In this document: piece after piece, positions 54,101 to 62,316 of the stretch
Position numbering within the stretch: position 1 is the first letter of the stretch
Layout of the letters: each line of letters opens with the position of its first letter
DNA from: Agitococcus lubricus
Lineage (GTDB): Bacteria; Pseudomonadota; Gammaproteobacteria; Pseudomonadales; Moraxellaceae
Length of the DNA: 64,000 nucleotides
Direction: 5' to 3'
NCBI RefSeq assembly: GCF_003051055.1
Contig: NZ_QAON01000009.1
Location: forward strand, 1-64,000
Notes under the pieces: model-generated
Told to the model about the DNA's origin: nothing
The model's input: only the letters and a program-made list of their open reading frames with translations
The model's database searches: none
Position numbers and translations under genes: made by a program

Positions 54101-56439
54101 TAACTTATAGCTTGGGAGTGGCTTTAGAATCACTTGTGTTAACAGGCACATCTGCTATCAATGGTACTGGTAATAGTAGTGATAATTTAATCACAGGAAA
54201 TACGGCCAAAAACTTGTTAACAGGCTTAGAGGGAAATGACACCTTAAATGGAGGCGCGGGTATTGATACCTTAATTGGTGGCTTAGGAAATGATGTTTAT
54301 GTGATTGATAATATTGCAGATAGTATTACTGAAAATAACGATGAAGGTATTGATTCTATTCAAAGTACCGTCAGTTATACCTTAGCTGCAAATGTTGAAC
54401 ATCTGAGCTTGTTAGGTACGGCAGCGATTAACGGAACAGCCAACACCTTAAATAATCAACTGACAGGAAATACCGCAAACAATCAATTAAATGGTTTGGA
54501 AGGCGATGACACCCTAGTGGGCGGCGGCGGTGTAGATACCTTAGTTGGGGGGTTAGGTGATGATAGCTATATCATAGATAATGTGAATACGGTTATCACT
54601 GAGTTGGCCAATGAGGGGATAGACACTGTAGTTAGCAGTGTGAATTTCACCCTTGCTCCGAATGTTGAAAAAATAAGCCTTATTGGGGCAGCAACGACAG
54701 CAACGGGTAATGACTTAAACAACACATTGATAGGCAATGAGTTAGATAATGTCCTTGACGGTGCAGCAGGTGCAGATACACTCATTGGCGGCTTAGGTAA
54801 TGATATTTATGTGATTGATTCAGCTCAAGATATTATTACTGAACTTGCTAACCAAGGTAATGATACTGTTCAAAGTTATTATAGTTACTCATTACGTGCT
54901 AATTTAGAAAGTCTCACGCTAATCGGTACAGAGGCTATTAATGCTATTGGCAATAGCTACAATAATATACTAACAGGCAATATTGCGAATAATATATTAA
55001 CTGGAGGTATTGGCAATGACACCTTAGATGGTGGGCAAGGCTTTGATACCTTGGTTGGTGGTGTAGGTAACGATATTTATTTAGTTGACAGTAGTACGGA
55101 TACTTTAACTGAGTTTTCTGCTGAGGGAGTCGACACAGTAAAATCGACAATTAGTTATACCTTAGCGGCAAATATAGAACGTTTGGAGCTGTTAGGTGAA
55201 GCAGAAATAGATGGTATTGGTAATAGTTCGAATAATTTACTGACGGGTAACAGCACAAATAATACGTTATCAGGATTAGCGGGTAATGATACTTTAGACG
55301 GTGGTGTTGGCCTAGATACTCTGATTGGAGGAACAGGTGATGATACTTACTATGTTGATAGTATATTAGATATTATTACTGAGCTGAGTGGACAGGGTAA
55401 TGATATGGTTTACTCTTCGGTGAGCTATCAGTTGGCGGATAATATCGAGAAAATCAAATTATTAGGTAGTGAAAATCTCAATGTCATAGGCAATAGTTCG
55501 AGTAATGCTATTTATGGGAATGCGGGGGCTAATCAAATAGCAGGTGCTGGTGGTTTCGATACACTACGTGGCGGCTTAGGTAATGACATCTATATTGTGG
55601 ATGTATTAAATACAACCGTGGTAGAAGATACAAACTCAGGTTTTGACACCGTCAAAAGCTCTGTAAATTATACCTTAACTGCCAGTGTAGAGCGTTTAGA
55701 GTTAACAGGTGAAAACAGTATTAATGGCACAGGTAATAGTTCCTCAAATTATCTGTTAGGCAATGCGAGTAATAATACGCTACGAGGTGCCGCTGGCAAT
55801 GATACGATTGATGGAGGAGCAGGAATAGATGTTGCAAGTTATGAATATGCAGCGAACGCAGTGACAGTCAATTTAATGACGGGACGCAGCTCGGGTGCAG
55901 ATGGCGCAGACACACTTTTAAATATTGAAAATATTACAGGCAGTGCGTATAACGATGTTCTTACAGGGAATGAATATAATAACTTTATTATTGGGAATGC
56001 AGGGAATGATACCTTAACAGGTGGGCTAGGTAACGATACCTTAAGTGGTCGTACGGGTAATGATACTTATGCTTTTAGTCGTGGAGATGCAGTAGACAGT
56101 ATTTTTGATACAGATGCAGCTGTTGGTAATCAAGATACCATCCTATTTAAAACGGGTATAGCAACAACGCAACTGTGGTTTAAACATGTCGGTAATAACT
56201 TAGAGCTCAGTATTATTGGCACAACAGATAAACTGATTGTGAGAGATTGGTACCTGAGTACTAATAATCACATTGAATTATTCAAACTAACAGACAACAA
56301 CAAAACCTTAAGCGACACGAATGTTGAAAACTTAGTGACGGCAATGGCGAGTATGTCACCACCTCCTGTGGGTACAACGACTTTAGACAGTAGTCAGTAT
56401 GCCTCTGTATTAAGTGTAATTGCAGCCAACTGGAGCTAA
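48145..56439 (+). CDS. giant RTX protein with serralysin protease, NIDO-like domain and ~23 repeat units
   Basis: The 2,764-residue protein has no Sec signal. An M10B serralysin domain fills residues 1-290, with zinc ligands HEMGHALGLKH (140-150) and Met-turn VMSYN (179-183). GGxGxD-type calcium repeats follow (about 295-345), then a NIDO-like domain (about 385-600; NITFGS, YPIIAGFWADVDTRG). After it come about 23 units of roughly 95 residues, each with GADTLVGGLGDDTYIVD-like motifs. The C-terminus (LWFKHVGNNLELSIIGTTDK) matches the hemolysin-type calcium-binding-related domain. Type I secretion is expected, but no ABC/MFP genes are nearby. It probably acts as a surface protease-adhesin. Confidence 0.93.
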   Translation: MTTVTNYSPTGYLIDGILMGASYQTPTNGKLSLTFSFPDYSSMAIVDNGNQLRTASAIYQQVIRDQLNNLERYVNIDFVEITGGEVADFNFSVTAEPISNASAYAFFPGDTPKRIILSADYTPDNSGSFMSHYGYMTLIHEMGHALGLKHPHNSFGYPDDGSNVFPLLDGTYDSTRYTVMSYNNTETVGDNIFSQTYSVFDVAALQYLYGANSDYNHTNTIYQYNLDTSYYFETLWDGGGIDTVTLNTAQNTNFDIRSGAINAKNGSYIISIAYDANIENLISGSGNDVLSGNELNNLIQGLDGADYIFGNEGNDTLDGGIGIDTLEGGVGDDSLMGGAGDDILKDVTANDTNDDNSVSVLGQQYLNLSSNQLVNGLGGNAGFGEQILLVNDDDSSDVIDISTIFGTAGLNFFGQSYTNLYVNNNGNITFGSPLSDYTPDPIGSNLDYPIIAGFWADVDTRGATGNISGGGNSLGTNRVYYDIDATNGVLTATWDDVGYFSSHSDKVNAFQIQLIKRGNQGDFDIIYRYEAVNWTTGDASAGSNGLGGVVARIGYSAGNGISYELPLSGNQQQVLDIDQNIGNSGRTGIYIFNVRNGVVTAEGGNDTLDGGIGADTMAGGIGNDTYIVGNINDVVIEEANKGYDTVKSTISYTIGINIESLLLVGDNNISGIGNNEDNLLTGNNGNNFISALAGNDTLEGGAGIDTLVGGLGNDTYIVDSMTDVINEAVNAGTDTIKSSVSFSLVNISNVENLTLIGLTDISATGNSLNNLIVGNDANNTLEGGAGIDTLIGGLGNDTYMYDGDVVVESTNAGIDTLVSNTNLTLNIANVENITLIGIAVSATGNEINNVLTGNDNDNILDGQLGSDTLIGGLGNDSYYIDSTGDVVLEQANEGTDTVISSIAITALFDNIENVTLTGVTANNVVANSLNNLVIGNSINNRLDGGLGADTLMAGVGSDTYIVDNLGDVVVEHDGEGTDQVISSVSFVLGSNLEHLRLTGNQNINATGNDLYNSITGNDANNIIDGGAGIDTMFGYKGDDTFIVDTDQDSVNEYANEGIDTIITNVNLIGSLAANIENLVLTGQGAINGVGNTLNNIITGNASSNILNGGTGIDTLIGGDGDDTYIVDNISDTIIEGENGGFDTLQSAISMVLPSYVEFLSLSGNTAINATGNEFDNYLSGNSANNRLSAGGGNDTLVGAGGTDTLIGGTGYDTYIVDTTTDIITELQNEGIDVVQSSVSYSLGNHLENLLLTGSSSINATGNELNNQLSGNAGANILNGGLGDDTLVGGAGNDTYIIDNVNDVILENVGAGTDTIQSAINYSVSANVENLTLIGTALNATGNSLNNILTGNSSHNTLDGREGVDTLVGGVGDDTYIVDDSDDVVTESASAGTDSVQSTVSYILSTNVENLVLVGTLEIDGTGNASNNVLTGNAADNTLNGGTGADSLVGGLGDDTYIVDNTGDVVTEQVNEGIDSVQSSVSYSLSAQIENLTLTGSSALNGTGNQLANLLMGNTGANILDGGVGADTLVGGAGNDSYLVDDTNDVVTELLNGGTADIVKSSVNYILSDYIEQLQLLGSQALSGMGNSLNNTLTGNSANNSLDGGAGVDTLVGGLGDDSYFVDSSTDVITENVNEGTDTAYASVNYTLSTHVENLVLVGTLEIDGTGNASNNVLTGNAADNTLNGGTGADSLVGGLGDDTYIVDNTGDVVTEQVNEGIDSVQSSVSYSLSAQVENLTLTGSSALNGTGNQLANLLMGNTGANILDGGAGADTLVGGSGVDTLKGGQDDDIYIIDAATEVIVELTDEGIDTVQSSVTYSLGANLENLLLLGSSAINATGNALNNTLTGNSANNTLQGGDGIDTLIGGLGNDVYIVDSTTDNIIELANEGQDTIQTSVSFVLSALNIETLVLTGSAAIDATGNQDANILNGNTANNTLQGQAGNDTLNGGAGLDTLIGGLGDDTYIVDSATDNISELVSEGLDTVQSSVTYSLGVALESLVLTGTSAINGTGNSSDNLITGNTAKNLLTGLEGNDTLNGGAGIDTLIGGLGNDVYVIDNIADSITENNDEGIDSIQSTVSYTLAANVEHLSLLGTAAINGTANTLNNQLTGNTANNQLNGLEGDDTLVGGGGVDTLVGGLGDDSYIIDNVNTVITELANEGIDTVVSSVNFTLAPNVEKISLIGAATTATGNDLNNTLIGNELDNVLDGAAGADTLIGGLGNDIYVIDSAQDIITELANQGNDTVQSYYSYSLRANLESLTLIGTEAINAIGNSYNNILTGNIANNILTGGIGNDTLDGGQGFDTLVGGVGNDIYLVDSSTDTLTEFSAEGVDTVKSTISYTLAANIERLELLGEAEIDGIGNSSNNLLTGNSTNNTLSGLAGNDTLDGGVGLDTLIGGTGDDTYYVDSILDIITELSGQGNDMVYSSVSYQLADNIEKIKLLGSENLNVIGNSSSNAIYGNAGANQIAGAGGFDTLRGGLGNDIYIVDVLNTTVVEDTNSGFDTVKSSVNYTLTASVERLELTGENSINGTGNSSSNYLLGNASNNTLRGAAGNDTIDGGAGIDVASYEYAANAVTVNLMTGRSSGADGADTLLNIENITGSAYNDVLTGNEYNNFIIGNAGNDTLTGGLGNDTLSGRTGNDTYAFSRGDAVDSIFDTDAAVGNQDTILFKTGIATTQLWFKHVGNNLELSIIGTTDKLIVRDWYLSTNNHIELFKLTDNNKTLSDTNVENLVTAMASMSPPPVGTTTLDSSQYASVLSVIAANWS
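52351..52730 (+). repeat. 380-bp near-identical internal duplication, copy 1
   Basis: This segment of the RTX gene recurs at 53083-53462 with few differences, while other repeat units diverge far more. It covers about four unit fragments, including GTLEIDGTGNASNNVLTGNA. The offset is 732 bases, exactly 244 codons. Confidence 0.8.
53083..53462 (+). repeat. 380-bp near-identical internal duplication, copy 2
   Basis: Second copy of the block at 52351-52730. Differences are mainly synonymous (for example ACG to ACC, GGGATT to GGCATT), with rare changes such as Ile to Val. The segment between the copies is unlike either. Confidence 0.8.
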
Positions 56440-56450
56440 TCGGTACGCAT

Positions 56451-56478
56451 AAAAAAGGGGGGCGATGCCCCCTTTTTT
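56451..56478. terminator. bidirectional terminator between RTX and lipoprotein genes
   Basis: AAAAAAGGGGGGC and GCCCCCTTTTTT form a strong hairpin with A- and T-tracts on both sides. It lies 12 bases past the RTX stop and touches the stop of the convergent lipoprotein gene. Confidence 0.9.
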
Positions 56479-56926
56479 ATTGATTAGCCGCAGCCGCTGC
56501 TGCTTTGGCTTGATGCTGAGCCGTAATCAATACTTGGGATAGGGTACTTAAAGTAGCAATAATGTCGCCATAGTCTGGCAATTTCGATTTAACGATATCA
56601 GACGTTGCATTGACTAAGGAAATCTTGTCGCCGAGTGACAATTGGCCACTTGAATAACTCACTAGATTGCTTTTAACCGCATCGATTGCCGATAAACGTG
56701 CTTGATATTTGCTAATACCTTGTGAAGACGTCTGTGTTTTCAGCGTCTCCTGTGTTTTTTGACGTTTAACATCCATTAAAATAATTAATGAGCCAACCGT
56801 TGCCAAACCAATCGCACTGTCTTTGAAGGCGGGTCTTGGTGTTGAGCCAGCACTATCAGAATTTGGCATTTGTACACAAGCCGACAGTAAGGCGGTACAT
56901 AAGATACTGATGGTGAGTTTTTTCAC
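56477..56926 (-). CDS. hypothetical lipoprotein
   Basis: The 149-residue protein starts MKKLTISILCTALLSACVQM, a lipoprotein signal with lipobox LSAC. A short hydrophobic helix (SAIGLATVGSLIILM) follows, then helical Lys/Gln/Ser-rich sequence ending in Ala-rich AAAAAN. It probably anchors in a membrane. No family is recognised. It is convergent with the RTX gene. Confidence 0.72.
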   Translation of the reverse strand: MKKLTISILCTALLSACVQMPNSDSAGSTPRPAFKDSAIGLATVGSLIILMDVKRQKTQETLKTQTSSQGISKYQARLSAIDAVKSNLVSYSSGQLSLGDKISLVNATSDIVKSKLPDYGDIIATLSTLSQVLITAQHQAKAAAAAANQ

Positions 56927-57389
56927 GCTGTCATCTCCTGAGCGTTAGGGACTGTTGATACGTTGATGATAAAGCGGCCAAGTTGAGATTGGCGATAAAC
57001 GCATAAGTTTTGAGCTACAACAAAGTTTAACACAACTATTTATGTAGCGTTGTCATGTCTCGGTAAGTGTTTTTGGGCTGTTGATGGGTTTGTGTGATTT
57101 TGTATTAGACAAAAAAGAACCTTGTAGTAGCGCGACTCAGCCAAAGATTTGATAAAAATAGTAAAGCAAAAAACTGATGTCATCATGACAGGCAGTAAAT
57201 CTAAACGTCGTTTGTCAAACACAAAAGACGAATTTTAAGGCTAAAAACAGAGGTGTGAACGAGTGGTCACGAATTTGGCTGTATTGTGGAGCGGCTACTT
57301 TCTACACTATGTCACCGCTATTTTGTCCGCATATTAGATGCGACGTTCTTTAGACATAAAGTCTCTGTACTTTGCGAGAGGTTGTTACG
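56927..57389. other. 463-base intergenic region upstream of acyl-CoA dehydrogenases
   Basis: No convincing gene is seen; a 60-codon minus frame at 57040-57222 lacks a ribosome site and is likely spurious. TTAGGGACTGTTGA at 56945-56958 is one end of a family-A MITE. A palindrome GTTTGTCAAAC occupies 57210-57220, 170 bases before the ACAD start, and could be a regulator site. Confidence 0.5.
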
Positions 57390-59189
57390 ATGGCTCAATA
57401 TAAAGCTCCCCTCCGTGATATGCAATTTATATTGCATGACATGTTGAATGTAGAAAATCATTACGCTTCTATTCCTGCGTTTGCTGAGACAAACCGTGAA
57501 TTAGTAGATAGCGTGATTGAAGCAGGCGCACAATTTTGCGAAAACGAATTAGCCCCTATCAATCGTAGTGGTGATGAAGAAGGCTGTCAATTTAATGATG
57601 GTGAAGTAACAACACCTAAAGGTTTCAAAGAAGCCTACAAAAAATTTGTTGAATTAGGCTTTGGTGCGCTGTCTGCTCCAGTTGAGCACGGTGGTCAAGG
57701 TTTACCTCCTTCATTAGGTATCGCGATGAGCGAGATGATGGGGACAGCTAACTGGTCTTGGGGTATGTATCCTGGTTTGTCCCACGGCGCAATCAATACG
57801 ATTGAAGCACACGGCGATGCTCACCAAAAAGAAGTTTACTTAACCAAATTAATCTCTGGTGAGTGGACAGGTACTATGTGTTTAACAGAGTCTCACGCAG
57901 GTTCTGACCTTGGCACTATTCGTACGAAAGCCGAACCTCAAGCCGATGGCAGCTACAAAATCACAGGGACTAAAATCTTTATCTCTGCGGGCGAACATGA
58001 CATGGCCGACAACATCGTCCATATTGTATTAGCACGCTTACCTGATGCGCCTAAAGGCACTAAAGGCATCTCCTTATTTATCGTGCCTAAATTCTTACCA
58101 ACGACTGATGGTGGTGTGGGTACGCGTAATACGGTTAAGTGTGGTTCTATCGAACACAAAATGGGTATTAAGGCTTCGGCAACCTGTGTCATGAACTTTG
58201 ACGGTGCAACAGGCTTCTTGATTGGCCCGCCAAACAAAGGCCTAAACTGCATGTTCACCTTTATGAATACCGCCCGTATTGGTACGGCTATTCAAGGTGT
58301 TGCTGCGGCTGAAGGTTCTTTCCAAGGCGCCCTAGAGTATGCACGTGACCGTACCGCAATGCGTTCTTTAACGGGTGCAAAAAACCCCGAAAAAGAAGCC
58401 GATTTAATTATCGTTCACCCAGCCGTACGTCAAATGCTTTTAACCCAAAAAGTGTTTGCGGAAGGTGGTCGTGCTTTAGTGTATTGGTTATCTATCTACA
58501 ACGATATCGTACAAGGCTCTGCCGATGCTGAAGCTAAAAAAGCAGCCGATGATATGATGTCCTTGTTGACCCCAATCGCCAAAGCCTTCTTAACCGAAGT
58601 GGGTTATGAGGCTGCAAACCACGGTGTACAAGTATACGGTGGTCACGGATTTATTCGTGAATGGGGCATGGAACAAATCGTTCGTGATACCCGTATTGCC
58701 TTATTGTATGAAGGTACAACCCAAATCCAAGCCTTAGATTTATTGGGTCGTAAAGTATTACAAACTCAAGGTGCAATGCTCCGTAACTTTACCAAAGTTA
58801 TCCACAAATTCTGCCAAGCCAACGAAGGCAATGCCGATATGGCACAATTCGTTGCTCCATTAGCTGCACTCAATAAAGAGTGGGGTGATGTGACTATGCG
58901 TATTGGTATGAAAGCCATGAGCAATGCCGACGAAGCAGGTGCGGCCGCCGTAGACTATATGATGTTCTCTGGTTATGTTACTTTAGCTTACTTGTGGGCA
59001 TGGATGGCGCAAGTTGCCCAAGCTAAGTTAGCGGCTGGTGAAGGCGATGCTGCGTTCTATCAAGCAAAAGTGCAATCTGCGCAATTCTACTTTAAGAAAA
59101 TATTGCCACGCACTAAAGCACATGTTGAAGTGATTGATGGCGGTGCAGAAACTTTAATGCAAATGACCGCAGATGGTTTTGCATTCTAA
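57390..59189 (+). CDS. acyl-CoA dehydrogenase (long, C-terminal-extended type), copy 1
   Basis: The 599-residue flavoprotein oxidises acyl-CoA to enoyl-CoA, the first step of beta-oxidation. It starts MAQYKAPLRDMQFILHDMLN, then GEWTGTMCLTESHAGSDLGT (FAD-binding), GIKASATCVMNFDGATGFLI, GVQVYGGHGFIREWGMEQIV and ALLYEGTTQIQALDLLGRKV. A C-terminal extension of about 120 residues follows, as in FadE-like proteins of Pseudomonas and Acinetobacter. GAGAGG precedes the ATG. It is followed by a terminator and a paralogue. Confidence 0.94.
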   Translation: MAQYKAPLRDMQFILHDMLNVENHYASIPAFAETNRELVDSVIEAGAQFCENELAPINRSGDEEGCQFNDGEVTTPKGFKEAYKKFVELGFGALSAPVEHGGQGLPPSLGIAMSEMMGTANWSWGMYPGLSHGAINTIEAHGDAHQKEVYLTKLISGEWTGTMCLTESHAGSDLGTIRTKAEPQADGSYKITGTKIFISAGEHDMADNIVHIVLARLPDAPKGTKGISLFIVPKFLPTTDGGVGTRNTVKCGSIEHKMGIKASATCVMNFDGATGFLIGPPNKGLNCMFTFMNTARIGTAIQGVAAAEGSFQGALEYARDRTAMRSLTGAKNPEKEADLIIVHPAVRQMLLTQKVFAEGGRALVYWLSIYNDIVQGSADAEAKKAADDMMSLLTPIAKAFLTEVGYEAANHGVQVYGGHGFIREWGMEQIVRDTRIALLYEGTTQIQALDLLGRKVLQTQGAMLRNFTKVIHKFCQANEGNADMAQFVAPLAALNKEWGDVTMRIGMKAMSNADEAGAAAVDYMMFSGYVTLAYLWAWMAQVAQAKLAAGEGDAAFYQAKVQSAQFYFKKILPRTKAHVEVIDGGAETLMQMTADGFAF

Positions 59190-59222
59190 GTCGCACGGCT
59201 TATTTTGACAGAGTGCTGAACA

Positions 59223-59248
59223 AGCCCGCTAATCAGCGGGCTTTTTTA
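59223..59248 (+). terminator. rho-independent terminator after ACAD copy 1
   Basis: AGCCCGCT pairs with AGCGGGCT around AATC, followed by TTTTTT. It lies 34 bases past the stop of the first acyl-CoA dehydrogenase, separating it from the second. Confidence 0.9.
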
Positions 59249-59299
59249 CGAATCCCTCCCTAATCCTCCCTGAAACAAGGGAAAATGAAAGGAAAGAAT

Positions 59300-61075
59300 A
59301 TGCCAATTTATAAAGCGCCTCTGCGTGATATGCAGTTCACCTTAAATGAAGTCTTAGATGCCAATAGTTTTTGGCAAAATACGCCGCAATTGAGTCATGT
59401 TGATGCCGATACCGTGAACGCTATTTTGGAAGCAATGGCTCAGTTTAGCGAAGATATTTTATTACCCATTAACCGTAGTGGTGACGAAGAGGGCTGTACC
59501 TTTAACAATGGTGTGGTCACTGTTCCAGCAGGTTTTAAAGAAGCCTTTAAACAATATGCCGAAGGCGGTTGGATTGGTTTGGGTGCAGAAGAAGAGTTTG
59601 GCGGTCAAAGCATGCCCAAAATGCTTACCGTTTTAACCGATGAAATGTTATTTGCAACTAACCCATCGTTTACCTTGTATCCTTTGTTAACCATTGGTGC
59701 AGGTATGGCGATGGCTCAACACGCGAGTGAAGAGTTAAAAAACACCTATTTGCCCAAAATGTACTCTGGTGAATGGTCTGGCACCATGTGCTTAACAGAA
59801 CCACACTCGGGTACTGATTTAGGTATTATCCGCACTAAAGCTGAACCACAAGCTGACGGTACATTCAAAATCACGGGTACTAAAATCTTTATTACCGGTG
59901 GCGAACACAACATGACCGAAAATCATGTGCATTTAGTGTTGGCTAAATTACCCGATGCACCTGCAGGTTCTCGCGGTATTTCCTTATTCTTAGTGCCTAA
60001 ATTTATGGTTAATGCTGACGGTAGTGTTGGCGAACGTAATGCCGTGGGTGCAGGTTCTATTGAACACAAAATGGGTATTAAAGGCTCTGCAACCTGCGTA
60101 ATGAACTTTGACGGTGCAACGGGCTTCTTAATTGGTAAAGTTAACGAAGGCTTAGCCGCCATGTTCGTGATGATGAACTACGAACGTTTATCCATGGGTA
60201 TTCAAGGTTTAGGTGCTTCCGAAGCGGCTTACCAAAATGCGGCTGCTTATGCACGTGACCGTTTACAAGGTCGCTCGGCAACTGGTACCAAAATGCCCGA
60301 AAAAAATGCCGACAGCATTTTAGTACATCCTGATGTACGCCGTATGTTGTTAAAAATCCGTGCCAACAACGAGGCAGGTCGCGCTTTTGCTTTATACACC
60401 GCACAACAATTAGACGTGACCAAATTTAGTGATGACCCAGCTGCGCGTAAATTAGCCGCTGACCGCGTTGCTTTATTAACGCCTGTGGTAAAAGCCTATT
60501 TGACCGACAAAGGTTTAGAAAACTGTATCGAAGGTCAACAGGTGTTAGGTGGTCACGGTTTTATTCGTGAGTGGGGCTTAGAGCAATGGGTACGTGATAC
60601 CCGTATTGCTCAAATTTACGAAGGTACTAACGGTGTACAAGCCCATGACTTAATGGGTCGTAAAGTAGCCAAAAACAACGGTGCTTTTGTTGCGCCATTA
60701 ATTGCTGAAATGCGTGAATTTAATGCCACTTTAGCAAGTCATGCTAACTTGACCTTTATGCACGATGCTTTAGAACAAGCCATTCAAGATATTGAAAGTG
60801 CGACACAATTTGTGATTGAGCAATCGCAGCAAAATCCTGACCAAATCAATGCGGCGGCTGTAGATTATTTGCACGCCTTTGGTTTGCTAAACTTTGCCTA
60901 TATGTTTGCCAAAATTGCTAAGGCGGCAGATGGTAAAGACGATACTTTCTATGCCGATAAATTACGTTTGGCGAAATTCTTTGTCACTCGTATGTTGCCA
61001 GAGTTAAAGTCGCGTGTTGCCAGCATTAAAGCAGGTTCTGACGTGATGATGGATTTTGACATGGCTTATTTCTAA
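59300..61075 (+). CDS. acyl-CoA dehydrogenase (long, C-terminal-extended type), copy 2
   Basis: The 591-residue protein is a paralogue of the preceding gene: MPIYKAPLRDMQFTLNEVLD, GEWSGTMCLTEPHSGTDLGI, GIKGSATCVMNFDGATGFLI, GQQVLGGHGFIREWGLEQWV and AQIYEGTNGVQAHDLMGRKV line up one to one. The C-terminal extension has diverged most, suggesting a different chain-length or partner. AAAGGA lies 6 bases before the ATG at 59300; a longer start five codons up is less likely. A terminator follows at 61095. Confidence 0.94.
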   Translation: MPIYKAPLRDMQFTLNEVLDANSFWQNTPQLSHVDADTVNAILEAMAQFSEDILLPINRSGDEEGCTFNNGVVTVPAGFKEAFKQYAEGGWIGLGAEEEFGGQSMPKMLTVLTDEMLFATNPSFTLYPLLTIGAGMAMAQHASEELKNTYLPKMYSGEWSGTMCLTEPHSGTDLGIIRTKAEPQADGTFKITGTKIFITGGEHNMTENHVHLVLAKLPDAPAGSRGISLFLVPKFMVNADGSVGERNAVGAGSIEHKMGIKGSATCVMNFDGATGFLIGKVNEGLAAMFVMMNYERLSMGIQGLGASEAAYQNAAAYARDRLQGRSATGTKMPEKNADSILVHPDVRRMLLKIRANNEAGRAFALYTAQQLDVTKFSDDPAARKLAADRVALLTPVVKAYLTDKGLENCIEGQQVLGGHGFIREWGLEQWVRDTRIAQIYEGTNGVQAHDLMGRKVAKNNGAFVAPLIAEMREFNATLASHANLTFMHDALEQAIQDIESATQFVIEQSQQNPDQINAAAVDYLHAFGLLNFAYMFAKIAKAADGKDDTFYADKLRLAKFFVTRMLPELKSRVASIKAGSDVMMDFDMAYF

Positions 61076-61094
61076 GTCGGATTAACGTCTGATA

Positions 61095-61122
61095 CAAAAA
61101 GGAGTGCTAGTCACTCCTTTTT
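61095..61122 (+). terminator. rho-independent terminator after ACAD copy 2
   Basis: AAAAGGAGTG-CTAG-TCACTCCTTTT forms a stem of about 9 bp followed by a T-run. It lies 20 bases past the stop of the second acyl-CoA dehydrogenase. Confidence 0.88.
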
Positions 61123-61250
61123 TTATGGAAAACAATATACGTTTACAAGCCTAAGTTAGGAATATGTTATGGTTATATTTTGCTATCATGCGTATGCGTG
61201 TTAATAAGAAAAATCTTATGTTGTCATAACCAAAGTATTCGAGGAATAGT

Positions 61251-62273
61251 GTGCAACCGTGTCAGTTTAAATGGGCTATAGGCTTCGTATTTTATGTGAT
61301 GATATCACCCACGATGGCAGATAATTTATCGAGCGTTGATTCTCCATATCCCACTGCCACCGTGCCTCCGACAACCCACAATTCAATATCACCAGAGCCA
61401 ACGGATTGTATTCATCGTGATGCCGAAGGCCGTTTTTTGGGGTGGGTAGATAGTCAGCATTGTTTGTTATCTAACCGCACAACGATGACAGCACAGTGGT
61501 TTGACAGTTTGTTTGGTCACTGGCATGAACCTAATGAAGCCAAAATCCGTCTGCGAGTGATTAACGATATCAATTGGATTGAAGGGGAGGGCTTGAGTGC
61601 CAAACTACGTTTTAGAGCCTCTGCCGTACTGCCAAATGCGCGTAAACGTCTACGTTTAGTGGTGAGTGATGATGAAGACACCTTACACCCAGAGCGTAAT
61701 CAGTTAAATAATCCTCAAGAGCCTAAAACCAGCGCGGCCATTCGCTGGATACCCGACACCTTGTCTCGGGTAAAATACAGCTTTGATATTGGTGTACATT
61801 CTACACCCGATATATTTGCCCGTGTACGCGCACAACGAAGCTGGCGCATTAGTGATAATTCGGTGATGAACTTTACCGAAACGCTACGTTATGGCCTGAA
61901 AGAAGAAACTAAGAGTGTTTCTCAATTACAAATAGAGCGCTTGTTAAACGATAAAACGGTATTTCGCTGGGGGAATGCCCTGCAATATTGGCAGGATGAA
62001 CCAGACCCTGTGGGCTTACGATGGTCAGAAGATTGGAGTATTTTGCATCGTTTGGCGCAGCAAAAAACCATCTCCTATGGTATCGTGGTCGACGGTGTAC
62101 AGCAGCCGCATTGGCAAGTTGAAAGTGATGGCATTTTTATTCTGTATAGACAATCGTTTTGGCGTCACTGGTTATATTATGAGATAGAGCCTCATCTAAC
62201 CCGCTATCGTGACCAAGATTGGGATGTCGTATCCGCGATTATCTTTCGCTTAGAGGCAAATTTTGGCAACTAA
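61251..62273 (+). CDS. secreted protein, possible outer-membrane beta-barrel
   Basis: The 340-residue protein starts with a signal peptide (GTG start; GFVFYVMISPTMA-DN) and a Pro/Thr/Ser-rich segment. The rest alternates aromatic and polar residues in strand-like runs (KIRLRVINDINWIEGEG, AKLRFRASAVLP, FRWGNALQYWQDEPDP). The last residue region LTRYRDQDWDVVSAIIFRLE and ANFGN has alternation like a barrel C-terminus. GAGGA precedes the GTG. The family is not recognised. It precedes the gene at 62317 by 43 bases. Confidence 0.7.
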   Translation: MQPCQFKWAIGFVFYVMISPTMADNLSSVDSPYPTATVPPTTHNSISPEPTDCIHRDAEGRFLGWVDSQHCLLSNRTTMTAQWFDSLFGHWHEPNEAKIRLRVINDINWIEGEGLSAKLRFRASAVLPNARKRLRLVVSDDEDTLHPERNQLNNPQEPKTSAAIRWIPDTLSRVKYSFDIGVHSTPDIFARVRAQRSWRISDNSVMNFTETLRYGLKEETKSVSQLQIERLLNDKTVFRWGNALQYWQDEPDPVGLRWSEDWSILHRLAQQKTISYGIVVDGVQQPHWQVESDGIFILYRQSFWRHWLYYEIEPHLTRYRDQDWDVVSAIIFRLEANFGN

Positions 62274-62316
62274 TCCCATATTATTGAATTTACTTCTGCG
62301 TTGAGAATCCGTTTTT

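Noticed and set aside
48145-56439. Regular repeats resembling a CRISPR array or satellite
   Set aside because: The repeat period is about 290 bases, stays in frame, and encodes RTX calcium-binding motifs. It is a protein-coding repeat.
57040-57222. 60-codon minus ORF in the intergenic region before the acyl-CoA dehydrogenases
   Set aside because: It has no ribosome site, an unusual composition and no recognisable motif.
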